Shown here in pieces: positions 47,803-56,736 of a stretch of 64,000 nucleotides of DNA. How positions within the stretch are numbered: the stretch's first letter is position 1; every line of letters starts with the position of its first letter. The position numbers and the translations under genes are program-made. The notes under the pieces were generated by a model. That model was given only the letters and a program-made list of their open reading frames with translations, did not search any database and was not told where the DNA came from. The stretch covers positions 62,001 through 126,000 of the forward strand of contig NZ_RZIJ01000016.1 of NCBI RefSeq assembly GCF_003989665.1. The letters run 5' to 3'. This DNA comes from Azospirillum doebereinerae. GTDB taxonomy: Bacteria; Pseudomonadota; Alphaproteobacteria; Azospirillales; Azospirillaceae.

Positions 47803-49098
47803 ATGGCCGACCTGCGCAGCACCATCGCCGGCATCCGCTCGCCGAACCCGTTCTGGCTGGCCTCCGCGCCGCCGACCGACAAGCTGACCAACGTCGTCCG
47901 CGCCTTCCGGGCCGGCTGGGGCGGGGTGGTGTGGAAGACGCTGGGCGAGGATCCGCCCGTCGTCAACGTGTCCAGCCGCTACGGCGCCCATCTCGACAAC
48001 GAGCGCCGGCTGATCGGGCTCAACAACATCGAACTGATCTCCGACCGGCCGCTGGAGGTCAACCTCCAGGAGATCGTCCAGGTCAAGCGCGACTGGCCCG
48101 ACCGCGCGATGGTCGTCTCGCTGATGGCCCGCATCGAGGAGGAGGCCTGGGCCGGTCTGGCCCGCCGCATCGCCGACACCGGCGCGGCGGACGGGCTGGA
48201 GCTGAATCTCGGCTGCCCGCACGGCATGTGCGAGCGCGGCATGGGATCGGCCATCGGGCAGGTGCCGGAGATGGTCGAGCAGGTCACCCGCTGGGTCAAG
48301 AACACCACCCGCCTGCCGGTGATCGTCAAGCTGACCCCCAACATCACCAACATCCTGTGGTCGGCCGAGGCCGCCAGGCGCGGCGGCGCCGACGCGGTGT
48401 CGCTGATCAACACGGTGAACTCCATCGTCGCGGTCGATCTCGACGCGATGGCGCCGACCCCGGTGGTGGACGGCAAGGGCAGCCACGGCGGCTATTGCGG
48501 CCCTGCGGTCAAGCCCATCGCGCTCAACATGGTGGCCGAGATCGCCCGCAACCCGGACACGGCGCGGCTGCCGATCTCCGGCATCGGCGGCGTCAACACG
48601 TGGCGCGACGCGGCGGAATTCCTGGCGCTCGGCGCCACCAACGTGCAGGTCTGCACCGCCGCCATGACCTACGGCTTCAAGATCGTCGAGGACATGATCG
48701 ACGGCCTGTCGAACTGGATGGACGACAAGGGTTACGCCAGCCTCGACCATGTGATCGGGCGCGCGGTGCGCAACACGGTCAACTGGAACGACCTGAACAT
48801 GAACTTCTCGACCAAGGCGGTGATCGACCCCGCCTTGTGTATCGACTGCGGGCGCTGCCACATCGTCTGCGAGGACACCTCGCATCAGGCGATCCGCATC
48901 GACCAGGGGGATGGACGCCGGATCTTCACGGTGGTCAACGAGGAGTGCGTGGGCTGCAACCTGTGCTCCCACGTCTGCCCGGTGCCGGACTGCATCACCA
49001 TGACACCGGAACAGAACAACCTGCCCTATGTGACGTGGCCCGAGGACGCCCGAAACCCGATGCGCGTGCCCCGCCCCGCCCCCGTCGCCGCCGAATAA
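47803..49098 (+). CDS. preA: Dihydropyrimidine dehydrogenase subunit PreA
   Basis: A 431-residue FMN and iron-sulfur enzyme that reduces uracil/thymine to the 5,6-dihydro forms, the first step of reductive pyrimidine breakdown. The dihydroorotate-dehydrogenase-like barrel spans about 1-320 (NPFWLASAPPTDK, VVWKTLGEDPP, KLTPNITNILW, PISGIGGVNTW). Two [4Fe-4S] ferredoxin motifs end the protein: CIDCGRCHIVCEDTSHQA and CVGCNLCSHVCPVPDC. In the catalytic loop NLGCPHGMCERGMGSAIGQ, the position of the active-site cysteine of mammalian DPD (GLACGQ) is isoleucine by my alignment. GGGAG precedes ATG 47803. Confidence 0.95.
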   Translation: MADLRSTIAGIRSPNPFWLASAPPTDKLTNVVRAFRAGWGGVVWKTLGEDPPVVNVSSRYGAHLDNERRLIGLNNIELISDRPLEVNLQEIVQVKRDWPDRAMVVSLMARIEEEAWAGLARRIADTGAADGLELNLGCPHGMCERGMGSAIGQVPEMVEQVTRWVKNTTRLPVIVKLTPNITNILWSAEAARRGGADAVSLINTVNSIVAVDLDAMAPTPVVDGKGSHGGYCGPAVKPIALNMVAEIARNPDTARLPISGIGGVNTWRDAAEFLALGATNVQVCTAAMTYGFKIVEDMIDGLSNWMDDKGYASLDHVIGRAVRNTVNWNDLNMNFSTKAVIDPALCIDCGRCHIVCEDTSHQAIRIDQGDGRRIFTVVNEECVGCNLCSHVCPVPDCITMTPEQNNLPYVTWPEDARNPMRVPRPAPVAAE

Positions 49099-49119
49099 GA
49101 AAACCGGGAGAGTTTCACG

Positions 49120-50370
49120 ATGTCCTACCCGCAGAATGTCGCCGTGAACGGTTCGCGCCTGTGGCAGAGCCTGATGGACATGGCGCAGGTCGGCGCGACG
49201 CCCAAGGGCGGCGTGTGTCGGCTGGCCCTGACCGACATCGACAAGGAAGGTCGCGACCTGTTCGTGCGCTGGTGCGAGGAGGCCGGCTGCACGGTGTCGG
49301 TGGACCGGATGGGCAACATCTTCGCCCGCCGCGCCGGGCGCGACGACACCCTCCCGCCGATCATCATGGGCAGCCATCTCGACAGCCAGCCGACCGGCGG
49401 CAAATATGACGGCGTCTACGGCGTGCTGGCCGGGCTGGAGGTGGTGCGCAGCCTGAACGACCTGGGCTACGTCACCGAGGCTCCCGTGGAGGTCGCGGTC
49501 TGGACCAACGAGGAGGGCTCACGCTTCGCCCCGGCGATGGTGTCGTCCGGCGTCTTCGCCGGCGTGTTCGATCTGGACTACGGCTTGTCGCGCGCCGATC
49601 TGGACGGCAGGACGATGGGCGAGGAGCTGGCGCGCATCGGCTACGCCGGGGAACTGCCGGTCGGCGGGCGCAAGGTCGGCGCCTATTTCGAGGCCCACAT
49701 CGAGCAGGGACCGATCCTGGAGGCCGAGGGCAAGACCATCGGCGTCGTCACCGACTGCCAGGGGCAGCGCTGGTACGAGATCACCTTCACCGGCCAGGAG
49801 GCGCACGCCGGGCCGACGCCGATGACGCGGCGCAAGGACGCGCTGCTGGGCGCGGCGCGGGTGGTGGACGCGGTCAACCGCATCGGGCTGAAATACGGCC
49901 CCTTCGCCTGCGCCACGGTCGGGCTGATGCAGATCCACCCGAACTCGCGCAACGTCATTCCGGGCCGGGTCTTCTTCACCGTGGACTTCCGCCACCCCGA
50001 CGATTCGATCCTCGCCGCGATGGACGGCGAGCTGCGCGCCGCCGTGGCGGAGATCGCGGACGGGATCGGGCTGGACAGCGACTTCCAGCAGATCTGGTAC
50101 TACGCGCCGATCCGTTTCGACGCCGATTGCGTGGCGGCGGTGCGCCAGGGGGTGGAGCGGACCGGCCATTCCTTCCGCGACATCGTGTCGGGCGCCGGGC
50201 ACGACGCCTGCTACCTGTCGAAGGTCGCGCCGACCGCCATGGTCTTCATCCCCTGCATCGACGGCATCAGCCACAACGAGATCGAGGAGACCACCCCGGA
50301 ATGGGTGACCGCCGGCTGCGAGGTGCTGCTGCACGCCGTGCTGGAGCGCGCGAACGCCAAGGCGGAATGA
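49120..50370 (+). CDS. Zn-dependent N-carbamoyl amino acid hydrolase (beta-ureidopropionase type, M20 family)
   Basis: A 416-residue metallo-amidohydrolase of the hydantoinase/carbamoylase branch. It is expected to hydrolyse N-carbamoyl-beta-alanine to beta-alanine, ammonia and CO2, the third step of the pathway. Metal ligands lie in MGSHLDSQPTGGKYDGVYGV (His, Asp), TNEEGSRFAP (Glu) and the late SGAGHDACYLSKVAP and GISHNEIE (His). The dimerisation insert has FEAHIEQGPILEAEGKTIGV. GGGAGAG precedes ATG 49120, and the stop overlaps the next start (ATGA at 50367-50372 region). Context separates it from allantoate amidohydrolase, which shares the fold. Confidence 0.9.
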   Translation: MSYPQNVAVNGSRLWQSLMDMAQVGATPKGGVCRLALTDIDKEGRDLFVRWCEEAGCTVSVDRMGNIFARRAGRDDTLPPIIMGSHLDSQPTGGKYDGVYGVLAGLEVVRSLNDLGYVTEAPVEVAVWTNEEGSRFAPAMVSSGVFAGVFDLDYGLSRADLDGRTMGEELARIGYAGELPVGGRKVGAYFEAHIEQGPILEAEGKTIGVVTDCQGQRWYEITFTGQEAHAGPTPMTRRKDALLGAARVVDAVNRIGLKYGPFACATVGLMQIHPNSRNVIPGRVFFTVDFRHPDDSILAAMDGELRAAVAEIADGIGLDSDFQQIWYYAPIRFDADCVAAVRQGVERTGHSFRDIVSGAGHDACYLSKVAPTAMVFIPCIDGISHNEIEETTPEWVTAGCEVLLHAVLERANAKAE

Positions 50371-51038
50371 TGCCTTCCTCCTCCATCGCCACCGACACCC
50401 CCCTGCCCGGCCGCATCCGGCGCGAGAATGGCGAGCGCATCCTCAAGGCGGCGGAGTTGGTCTTCGCCGAGGCGGGGTTCGCCGGCGCCACCATGGCCGA
50501 CATCGCCGACCGGGCCGGTCTGCCCAAGGCCAACCTGCATTATTACTTCGGCACCAAGGAGGAGCTCTACCGCGCGGTGCTCGACAACATCCTGCGGCTG
50601 TGGCTGTCGCCCATCGACGCGATCACCCCCGACGCCGACCCGGCCAAGGCGCTGACCGCCTACGTCACCGCCAAGCTGGAGGCGTCGCGCACCCGCCCCC
50701 ACGCCTCCAAGGTCTTCGCCAACGAGATGCTGCACGGCGCGACCCAGATCGAGCGCTTCCTGGCCGAGGATCTGCGCCGGCTGGTGGACGACAAGGCCGC
50801 CGTCATCGACGGCTGGGTGGCGGCGGGCCGGGTGGCGCCGCTCGACGCCCGGCAGTTCCTGTTCATGATCTGGGCGGTGACCCAGCACTACGCCGATTTC
50901 GACGTCCAGGTCCGCAAGGTTATGGGCCGCCGCACCCTGACGCGCCAGGACTTCGCCCACATCACCGCCGAGGTCCTGCGGCTCATCCTGCGCGCCGCCG
51001 GGCTTCCCGACACCCCTCCACATCCGTCCAACGCATAA
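50370..51038 (+). CDS. TetR-family regulator, RutR-like
   Basis: A 222-residue TetR-type regulator with a long RutR-like effector domain. The helix-turn-helix reads AGATMADIADRAGLPKANLHYYFGTKEELYR-type sequence near residues 30-60. The C-terminal part (ASKVFANEMLHGATQIERFL, FLFMIWAVTQHYADFDVQV) matches the RutR branch, whose ligands are uracil or thymine. It overlaps the hydrolase stop by one base and lies inside the catabolic operon, so the operon may regulate itself. A RutR-like dyad is at 46352. The longer frame from 50127 is rejected because it overlaps the hydrolase. Confidence 0.9.
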   Translation: MPSSSIATDTPLPGRIRRENGERILKAAELVFAEAGFAGATMADIADRAGLPKANLHYYFGTKEELYRAVLDNILRLWLSPIDAITPDADPAKALTAYVTAKLEASRTRPHASKVFANEMLHGATQIERFLAEDLRRLVDDKAAVIDGWVAAGRVAPLDARQFLFMIWAVTQHYADFDVQVRKVMGRRTLTRQDFAHITAEVLRLILRAAGLPDTPPHPSNA

Positions 51039-51055
51039 GCAAGGGAGCGCCTTCC

Positions 51056-52495
51056 ATGGGCATCGTCATCCGTGGCGGAACCGTCGTCACCGCCGAACAG
51101 ACCACGCGCGCCGACGTCTATTGCGAGGACGGAACGATCAAGGCGGTGGGCGCGGCCCTGGATGTCCCGGCCGGGGCGGAGGTGGTGGAGGCTGGGGGTT
51201 GCTACGTCATGCCGGGCGGCATCGACCCGCACACCCACATGGAACTGCCCTTTATGGGCACGGTGACGACCGAGGACTTCTTCAGCGGCACCGCCGCCGG
51301 TTTCGCGGGCGGAACGACCACGATCATCGACTTCGTCATTCCGAACCCGAAACAGAGCCTGATGGAGGCTTACCACACGTGGCGCGGCTGGGCGGAAAAG
51401 GCGGCCGGCGACTATTCCTTCCACGTCGCGGTGACGTGGTGGGACGAGAGCGTGCGCGCCGACATGGGAACCTTGGTCGCCGACCACGGGGTGAACAGCT
51501 TCAAGCATTTCATGGCCTACAAGAACGCCATCATGGCCGACGACGAGACGCTGGTGAACAGCTTCCAGCGCTGCCTGGAACTGGGCGCCATCCCGACCGT
51601 CCACGCCGAGAACGGCGAACTGGTCTTCCAGCTCCAGAAGAAGCTGCTGGCCCAGGGGATGACCGGGCCGGAGGCGCACCCCCTCTCCCGCCCGCCCGAG
51701 GTCGAGGGTGAGGCCGCCAACCGGGCCATCCAGGTCGCCAAGGTGTTCGGCGTGCCGGTCTACATCGTCCACGTCTCGGCGAAGGAGGCGCTGGCGGCCA
51801 TCGAACGCGGCCAGAACGACGGGCAGCGCGTGTTCGGCGAGGTGCTGGCCGGCCATCTCCTGCTGGACGACGCCGTCTACCGCAGCCCCGACTGGGACTT
51901 CGCCGCCGGCCACGTCATGAGCCCCCCCTTCCGCCCGAAGGAGCATCAGGAGGCGCTCTGGCGCGGCCTCCAGGCGGGGCGGCTGCACACGACGGCGACC
52001 GACCATTGCTGCTTCTGCGCCGAGCAGAAGGCGATGGGGAAGGACGACTTCACCAAGATCCCGAACGGCACCGCCGGCATCGAGGACCGCATGACCGCGC
52101 TGTGGACCCACGGCGTCAACACCGGCCGGCTGACGATGAACGAGTTCGTCGCGGTGACCTCGGCCAACGCGGCCAAGATCTTCAACCTCTACCCGCGCAA
52201 GGGCTCGGTCGCCGTCGGGGCCGACGCCGATCTGGTGGTGTGGGACCCGAAGGCGACCAAGACCATCTCGGCCAGGACCCAGATGCAGAAGGTCGGCCTG
52301 AACATCTTCGAGGGCATGGAGGTCACCGGCCTGCCGGTCTACACGTTGAGCCAGGGGAGGATCGTCCACGCGCTGGGCGAAAGCCGTGCGGTGCGCGGCG
52401 CCGGCCGCTACGTCAACCGTCCGGCCTTCCCGCCGGTGTACGAGGCGGTCGCCAAGCGCAACGCGCTGACCATGGCGAAGCCCGTGGAGCGGTAA
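51056..52495 (+). CDS. hydA: Dihydropyrimidinase / hydantoinase
   Basis: A 479-residue cyclic amidohydrolase that opens dihydrouracil and dihydrothymine to N-carbamoyl-beta-amino acids, step two of the pathway. Metal and catalytic residues are visible: GGIDPHTHMELPFMG (HxH pair), the carbamylated lysine in NSFKHFMAYKNAI, HAENG, VYIVHVSA and TTATDHC. The C-terminal sheet domain ends GRYVNRPAFPPVYEAV. AAGGGAGCGC precedes ATG 51056. Length and motifs agree with bacterial dihydropyrimidinases. It is the last gene of the operon, followed by a type B palindromic repeat. Confidence 0.95.
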   Translation: MGIVIRGGTVVTAEQTTRADVYCEDGTIKAVGAALDVPAGAEVVEAGGCYVMPGGIDPHTHMELPFMGTVTTEDFFSGTAAGFAGGTTTIIDFVIPNPKQSLMEAYHTWRGWAEKAAGDYSFHVAVTWWDESVRADMGTLVADHGVNSFKHFMAYKNAIMADDETLVNSFQRCLELGAIPTVHAENGELVFQLQKKLLAQGMTGPEAHPLSRPPEVEGEAANRAIQVAKVFGVPVYIVHVSAKEALAAIERGQNDGQRVFGEVLAGHLLLDDAVYRSPDWDFAAGHVMSPPFRPKEHQEALWRGLQAGRLHTTATDHCCFCAEQKAMGKDDFTKIPNGTAGIEDRMTALWTHGVNTGRLTMNEFVAVTSANAAKIFNLYPRKGSVAVGADADLVVWDPKATKTISARTQMQKVGLNIFEGMEVTGLPVYTLSQGRIVHALGESRAVRGAGRYVNRPAFPPVYEAVAKRNALTMAKPVER

Positions 52496-52499
52496 TTCA

Positions 52500-52608
52500 A
52501 GCCCTTCTCCCCTTGCGGGAGAAGGGTTGGCATGAGGGGTATTCGCCGAAGGCGAAATCAGTTTGCGCCCCCTCACCCCAACCCCTCTCCCGCAAGGGGA
52601 GAAGGGCG
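52500..52608. repeat. Paired GC-rich palindromic intergenic repeat, type B
   Basis: Inverted arms AGCCCTTCTCCCCTTGCGGG and CCCGCAAGGGGAGAAGGGCG around a spacer containing TGAGGGGTATTCGCCGAAGG. It is nearly the mirror of 32856-32970. It lies between the convergent dihydropyrimidinase and purT genes and may serve as their shared terminator. Confidence 0.8.
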
Positions 52609-52629
52609 CTAAAAATGCTCCGAAGCTCT

Positions 52630-53799
52630 TTACGAATACCGGATCCGTACGGCGTCAGCGGCTTGGCGGGCGCGGGCGCGGGCGTCGTCGGTGGTCGTGC
52701 CGGCGGCGAGCGCCACGCCCATGCGGCGGTTCTTGCGCGTCGTCGGCTTGCCGAACAGCCGCACGTCCACCTCGTGCTCCGCCGTGCCGAGGCGAAGCGC
52801 GTCCGCCAGCCCCTCGATGGCGAAGCTCTCGGCCTCGCGGTCGGCGAGGATCACGGCCGAGGCCGTGGGGCCGTGCAGGCGGATGCGGGGGATCGGCAGG
52901 CCGAGGATGGCGCGGGTGTGCAGGTCGAACTCCGACAGGGTCTGCGACAGCAGCGTCACCATGCCGGTGTCGTGCGGGCGCGGCGACAGTTCGGAGAAGA
53001 TCACCTCGTCGGCCGTGACGAAGAACTCGACGCCGAAGATGCCGTAGCCGCCGAGGTTGTCCACGACCTGGGCCGCCATCGCCTTGGCGTCGTCCAGCAA
53101 CTGCGGGTGCATGGCGACCGGCTGCCAGGATTCCTGGTAGTCGCCGCGCTCCTGCCGGTGGCCGATCGGCTCGCAGTACAACACGCCGTCGCGGGTGCGG
53201 ACGGTCAGCAGGGTGATCTCGTACTCGAAGGCCACGAACTCCTCGACGATGACCTTCCGGCGGTCGCCGCGCATGTTCGCCACCGCGTAGTCCCAGGCCG
53301 CCTCCAGCTCCGCCGCCGTGCGGACGGTGCTCTGGCCCTTGCCCGACGACGACATCACCGGCTTGATGACGCAGGGGAAGCCGGTGTGTCCGGCGCCCGC
53401 CACCACCTCCTCCAGGCTTTCGGCGTAGCGGTATTTGGAGGTGCGCAGGCCCAGCTCCGCCGCCGCCACCTCGCGGATGCGGTCGCGGTTCATCGTCATG
53501 GTGGTGGCTCTGGCCGAGGGGACGACCGTGGTGCCGGCCTCCTCGAACTCGTGCAGCACCTCGGTGCGGATCGCCTCGACCTCCGGGACGATGTAGTCCG
53601 GGCGGTGCTTGGCGATGGCCGCGCGCAACGCGTCGGCGTCGAGCATCGAGAACACCTCGGCGGCGTCGGCCACCTGCATGGCCGGCGCGTCGGCGTAGCT
53701 GTCGCAGGCGACGACTTGGCAGCCCAGCCGCTTGGCCGAAATGACGAACTCCTTGCCGAGCTCCCCCGAACCGAGAAGGAGGATTTTGGCCGTGAACAT
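52630..53799 (-). CDS. purT: Formate-dependent phosphoribosylglycinamide formyltransferase PurT
   Basis: A 389-residue ATP-grasp enzyme making formylglycinamide ribonucleotide from GAR, formate and ATP in purine synthesis. The N-terminal binding domain starts KILLLGSGELGKEFVISA. The ATP-grasp core includes PVMSSSGKGQS (flexible loop), KVIVEEFVAFEYEITLLTVR and VEFFVTADEVIFSELSPRPHDTG with metal ligands. The C-terminus reads RRMGVALA. Length matches E. coli PurT (392). GGGAG lies before ATG 53799. A downstream gap of 109 bp separates it from the oxidoreductase gene to its right. Confidence 0.96.
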   Translation of the reverse strand: MFTAKILLLGSGELGKEFVISAKRLGCQVVACDSYADAPAMQVADAAEVFSMLDADALRAAIAKHRPDYIVPEVEAIRTEVLHEFEEAGTTVVPSARATTMTMNRDRIREVAAAELGLRTSKYRYAESLEEVVAGAGHTGFPCVIKPVMSSSGKGQSTVRTAAELEAAWDYAVANMRGDRRKVIVEEFVAFEYEITLLTVRTRDGVLYCEPIGHRQERGDYQESWQPVAMHPQLLDDAKAMAAQVVDNLGGYGIFGVEFFVTADEVIFSELSPRPHDTGMVTLLSQTLSEFDLHTRAILGLPIPRIRLHGPTASAVILADREAESFAIEGLADALRLGTAEHEVDVRLFGKPTTRKNRRMGVALAAGTTTDDARARARQAADAVRIRYS

Positions 53800-53908
53800 G
53801 CGTGAACTCCCGTGACAGCACCGTCGCCCCGACCATAGGTCCTCGCGGCCGTCCGGCCAAGAGGGTGATCGGGGCGGCGGCTCCGTTCAGGCCGTCACGC
53901 CACTCCGG

Positions 53909-56155
53909 TCACACCAGACCGGCGCGGCTGAAGGGCAGGCTTTGCAGCGGCTGGCCGGTCACCGAGAACACCGCGTTCGCCACGGCGGGCGCGGAGGTCG
54001 GGACGCCCGGCTCGCCGGCCCCGGTCGGGCGCTCGGCCGAGGGCACGATGTGGACCTCGACGGCCGGCATGTCGGACATGCGCAGCGGCAGGAAGCCGTC
54101 GAAGTTGCCCTGGTCGACCAGACCGTCGGTCATCGTGATCTCGCCGCGCAGCGCGTGGCCGATGCCCCAGCCGGTGCCGCCCTCCATCTGCGCCTTCACG
54201 ATGTCGGGGTTGATGACCCGGCCGCAGTCGATGGCGACGACGACGCGGTCCACCGTGACGTGGCCCTTGTCGTTCACCGTCACCTCGGCGACGTGGGCGA
54301 CGAAGGTGTTGAAGCTCTCGTGCACGGCGATGCCGCGCCCCTTGCCCTTGGGCATCGGCTTGTCCCAGCCGGCCTTCTCCGCCGCCAGCGTCAGCACGCC
54401 GGCCAGACGCGGGTGGTCCTTCAGCATCGCCAGCCGGAAGGCCAGCGGATCCTTCCCGGCCGCCTTGGCGAGGCGGTCGATCATCACCTCCTTGGCGTAG
54501 GCGGTGTGGGTGTGCCCGACCGAGCGCCACCACAGCGTCGTCACCGGCGAAGCCGGGCTGTGCGCGTCGACCGCGAGATTCGGCACGGCGTAGGCCATGT
54601 CCGAGGCGCCCTCGACCATCGTGGCGTCCACGCCGTTCTTGACCATGACCGGTTCGAACGGGGTTCCGGCCATGAAGCTCTGGCCGACGATGCGCTGCTG
54701 CCACGCCACCAGCGCGCCGGACTTGTCCACCGCCGCCTTGACGCTGTGCAGGAACAGCGGGCGGTAGCGGCCGCCCTTGATGTCGTCCTCGCGCGTCCAC
54801 ACCAGATGCACCGGCGCCTTGCCGTAGGCCTTGGCGACGGTCACCGCCTCGGCGATGTAGTCGGCGGTGGTGGTGGCCCGGCGGCCGAAGCTGCCGCCCG
54901 CCCACTGGGTCTCGATCTTCACCTGCTCGGGCTTGCAGCCCAGGATGTGGGCGGCGACCGGCTGCTCGACCCCCTGGAACTGCGAGCCGGCCCAGATGGT
55001 GCAGCCGCCCTCCGGGTTCAGCGCGACCACGGCGTTCAGCGGCTCCATCGGCGCGTGGGCGAGGTAGGGGAAGGTGAATTCCGCCTCCACCACCGTCACG
55101 TCCCCGGCGAAGACCTTGCCCACGTCGCCCTTGTTGGCGGCGACGGCGCCCGGCGTGGCGGCCAGCTTGCGGTAGTCGGCCAGCATCTGGTCGGTGCCGC
55201 GCGTCTCGGCCTTCGAATCGTCCCAGGTGATCTTCAGCGCCTCGCGGCCCTGGATCGCCACCCAGGTGTTCTTGGCGATCACCGCGACGCCGACCGGCAG
55301 GGTCAGCACGTCGAGGACGCCCGGAACCGCGCGGGCGGCCGTGTCATCGACGCTCTTGACCGTCCCGCCGAAGCGCGGCGAGCGGGCGAGCACCGCCGTC
55401 ACCTGCCCCGGACGGCGGATGTCCATGGCGAAGACGGCGCTGCCGTCGGTCTTGCTGGCGTGGTCGAGCCGGTGGAGGTCCGGCTTGCCGATCAGCACGT
55501 AGTCCTTGGGGTCCTTCAGCGCCACGCTCTGCGGCACCGGCAGCTTGGCGGCGTCCTCGGCCAGCTCGCCGAAGGTGAAGCGGCGGTTGGACTTGGCGTG
55601 CGACACGACGCCCTTGGCCACCGTGACCTCGCCCGCCGGAACGCTCCAGCGCGCGGCGGCGGTGGCGACCAGCATGGCGCGGGCGGCGGCGCCGGCCATG
55701 CGCAGCTCGTCCCAGCTGTTGGCGATGGCGGTCGAGCCGCCGGTGCCCTGGATGCCGAAGAAGTGGTTGCCGTAGAGCTTGCTGTCGGCCGGGGCGAAGG
55801 CGCCGCGCACCTGCGCCCAGTCGGCGTCCAGCTCCTCCGCGACGATGGTGGCCAGCCCGGTGACGATGCCCTGCCCCTTGTCGAGATGCTTGGCCAGCAC
55901 CGTCACCGTGTTGTCCGGCGCGACGATGACGAAGGCGTGCGGGCGCGGGTCGGCCGGGCCGACGATGCCGGCGGGCGCGCCCCCGGCGGCCAGCACCGGA
56001 AGCGGCAGATGCGCGCCGACCACCAGCGCCCCGCCGGCCCCGGCGAGCTTCAGGAAGGAACGGCGCGAGGGGGCGGCCAGCATGGTCAGCGGACGGACGG
56101 CGCCGCCCTCCGGGAAGCCCGAGGCGGCGGCCTGACGGATCAGATGGTGCAGCAT
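53909..56155 (-). CDS. Molybdopterin-binding oxidoreductase large subunit, IorB-like
   Basis: A 748-residue xanthine-oxidase-family large subunit of the isoquinoline 1-oxidoreductase (IorB) type. A twin-arginine leader (SRRSFLKLAGAGGALVVGAH, about residues 30-49) predicts folded export to the periplasm. Cofactor-binding stretches are QGIVTGLATIVAEELDADW, GIQGTGGSTAIANSWDELR, APMEPLNAVV, GGSFGRRA and GAGEPGVPTSAPAVANAVF, the last with the likely catalytic glutamate. Members oxidise N-heterocycles or aldehydes. The substrate is unknown here. The gene follows the small FeS subunit by three bases. No cytochrome partner gene is adjacent. Confidence 0.9.
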   Translation of the reverse strand: MLHHLIRQAAASGFPEGGAVRPLTMLAAPSRRSFLKLAGAGGALVVGAHLPLPVLAAGGAPAGIVGPADPRPHAFVIVAPDNTVTVLAKHLDKGQGIVTGLATIVAEELDADWAQVRGAFAPADSKLYGNHFFGIQGTGGSTAIANSWDELRMAGAAARAMLVATAAARWSVPAGEVTVAKGVVSHAKSNRRFTFGELAEDAAKLPVPQSVALKDPKDYVLIGKPDLHRLDHASKTDGSAVFAMDIRRPGQVTAVLARSPRFGGTVKSVDDTAARAVPGVLDVLTLPVGVAVIAKNTWVAIQGREALKITWDDSKAETRGTDQMLADYRKLAATPGAVAANKGDVGKVFAGDVTVVEAEFTFPYLAHAPMEPLNAVVALNPEGGCTIWAGSQFQGVEQPVAAHILGCKPEQVKIETQWAGGSFGRRATTTADYIAEAVTVAKAYGKAPVHLVWTREDDIKGGRYRPLFLHSVKAAVDKSGALVAWQQRIVGQSFMAGTPFEPVMVKNGVDATMVEGASDMAYAVPNLAVDAHSPASPVTTLWWRSVGHTHTAYAKEVMIDRLAKAAGKDPLAFRLAMLKDHPRLAGVLTLAAEKAGWDKPMPKGKGRGIAVHESFNTFVAHVAEVTVNDKGHVTVDRVVVAIDCGRVINPDIVKAQMEGGTGWGIGHALRGEITMTDGLVDQGNFDGFLPLRMSDMPAVEVHIVPSAERPTGAGEPGVPTSAPAVANAVFSVTGQPLQSLPFSRAGLV

Positions 56156-56158
56156 GGG

Positions 56159-56620
56159 TCAGGCCCTCATGGTCTGGGCGGCGTCCTTGATGGCGGCCCG
56201 GATGCGGATGTAGGTCGCGCAGCGGCAGACGTTGCCGTCCATCGCGGCGTCGATGTCGTCGTCGCTCGGGTTCTGGTTGTCGGTCAGCAGCGCCACCGCG
56301 CTCATGATCTGGCCCGACTGGCAGTAGCCGCACTGGACCACGTCCAGCTTTTGCCACGCCGCCTGCACGGCCTTGGCGGCCTTGCCCTGGACGCCCTCGA
56401 TGGTGGTGATCTTGGCGTCGGCGCCGAGCGAGCCGACCGGCGTCTGGCAGGCCCGCGCCGGCGCGCCGTCCACATGCACGGTGCAGGCGCCGCATTGCGC
56501 GATGCCGCAGCCGAACTTGGTGCCGGTCATGTTCAGCTCGTCCCGCAGGACCCACAGCAACGGCATGTCGTCCGGAACGTCGACCTGCCGCTTCTCTCCG
56601 TTGACGGTGATGGTGATCAT
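56159..56620 (-). CDS. [2Fe-2S] small subunit of molybdenum hydroxylase, IorA-like
   Basis: A 153-residue protein with two [2Fe-2S] clusters. The plant-ferredoxin-type motif is KFGCGIAQCGACTVHVDG near residue 40, and the second, four-helix cluster has CGYCQSGQIM near 98 and CRCATYIRIRAAI near 138. It transfers electrons from the molybdenum centre of the large subunit. It has no signal sequence of its own and would be carried out with the TAT-bearing partner. GGGAGCAGAGAG lies upstream of ATG 56620. Confidence 0.93.
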   Translation of the reverse strand: MITITVNGEKRQVDVPDDMPLLWVLRDELNMTGTKFGCGIAQCGACTVHVDGAPARACQTPVGSLGADAKITTIEGVQGKAAKAVQAAWQKLDVVQCGYCQSGQIMSAVALLTDNQNPSDDDIDAAMDGNVCRCATYIRIRAAIKDAAQTMRA

Positions 56621-56736
56621 GATCTCTCTCTGCTCCCTGTGCGGAACCCGGTTCGGTCCCGATGGCCCGGTTCGGGCTTTGACGAAACTGGACGCTTCTT
56701 ACGCAGCGCGACGGCTGGCGGTTTATGGTTGGCGGT

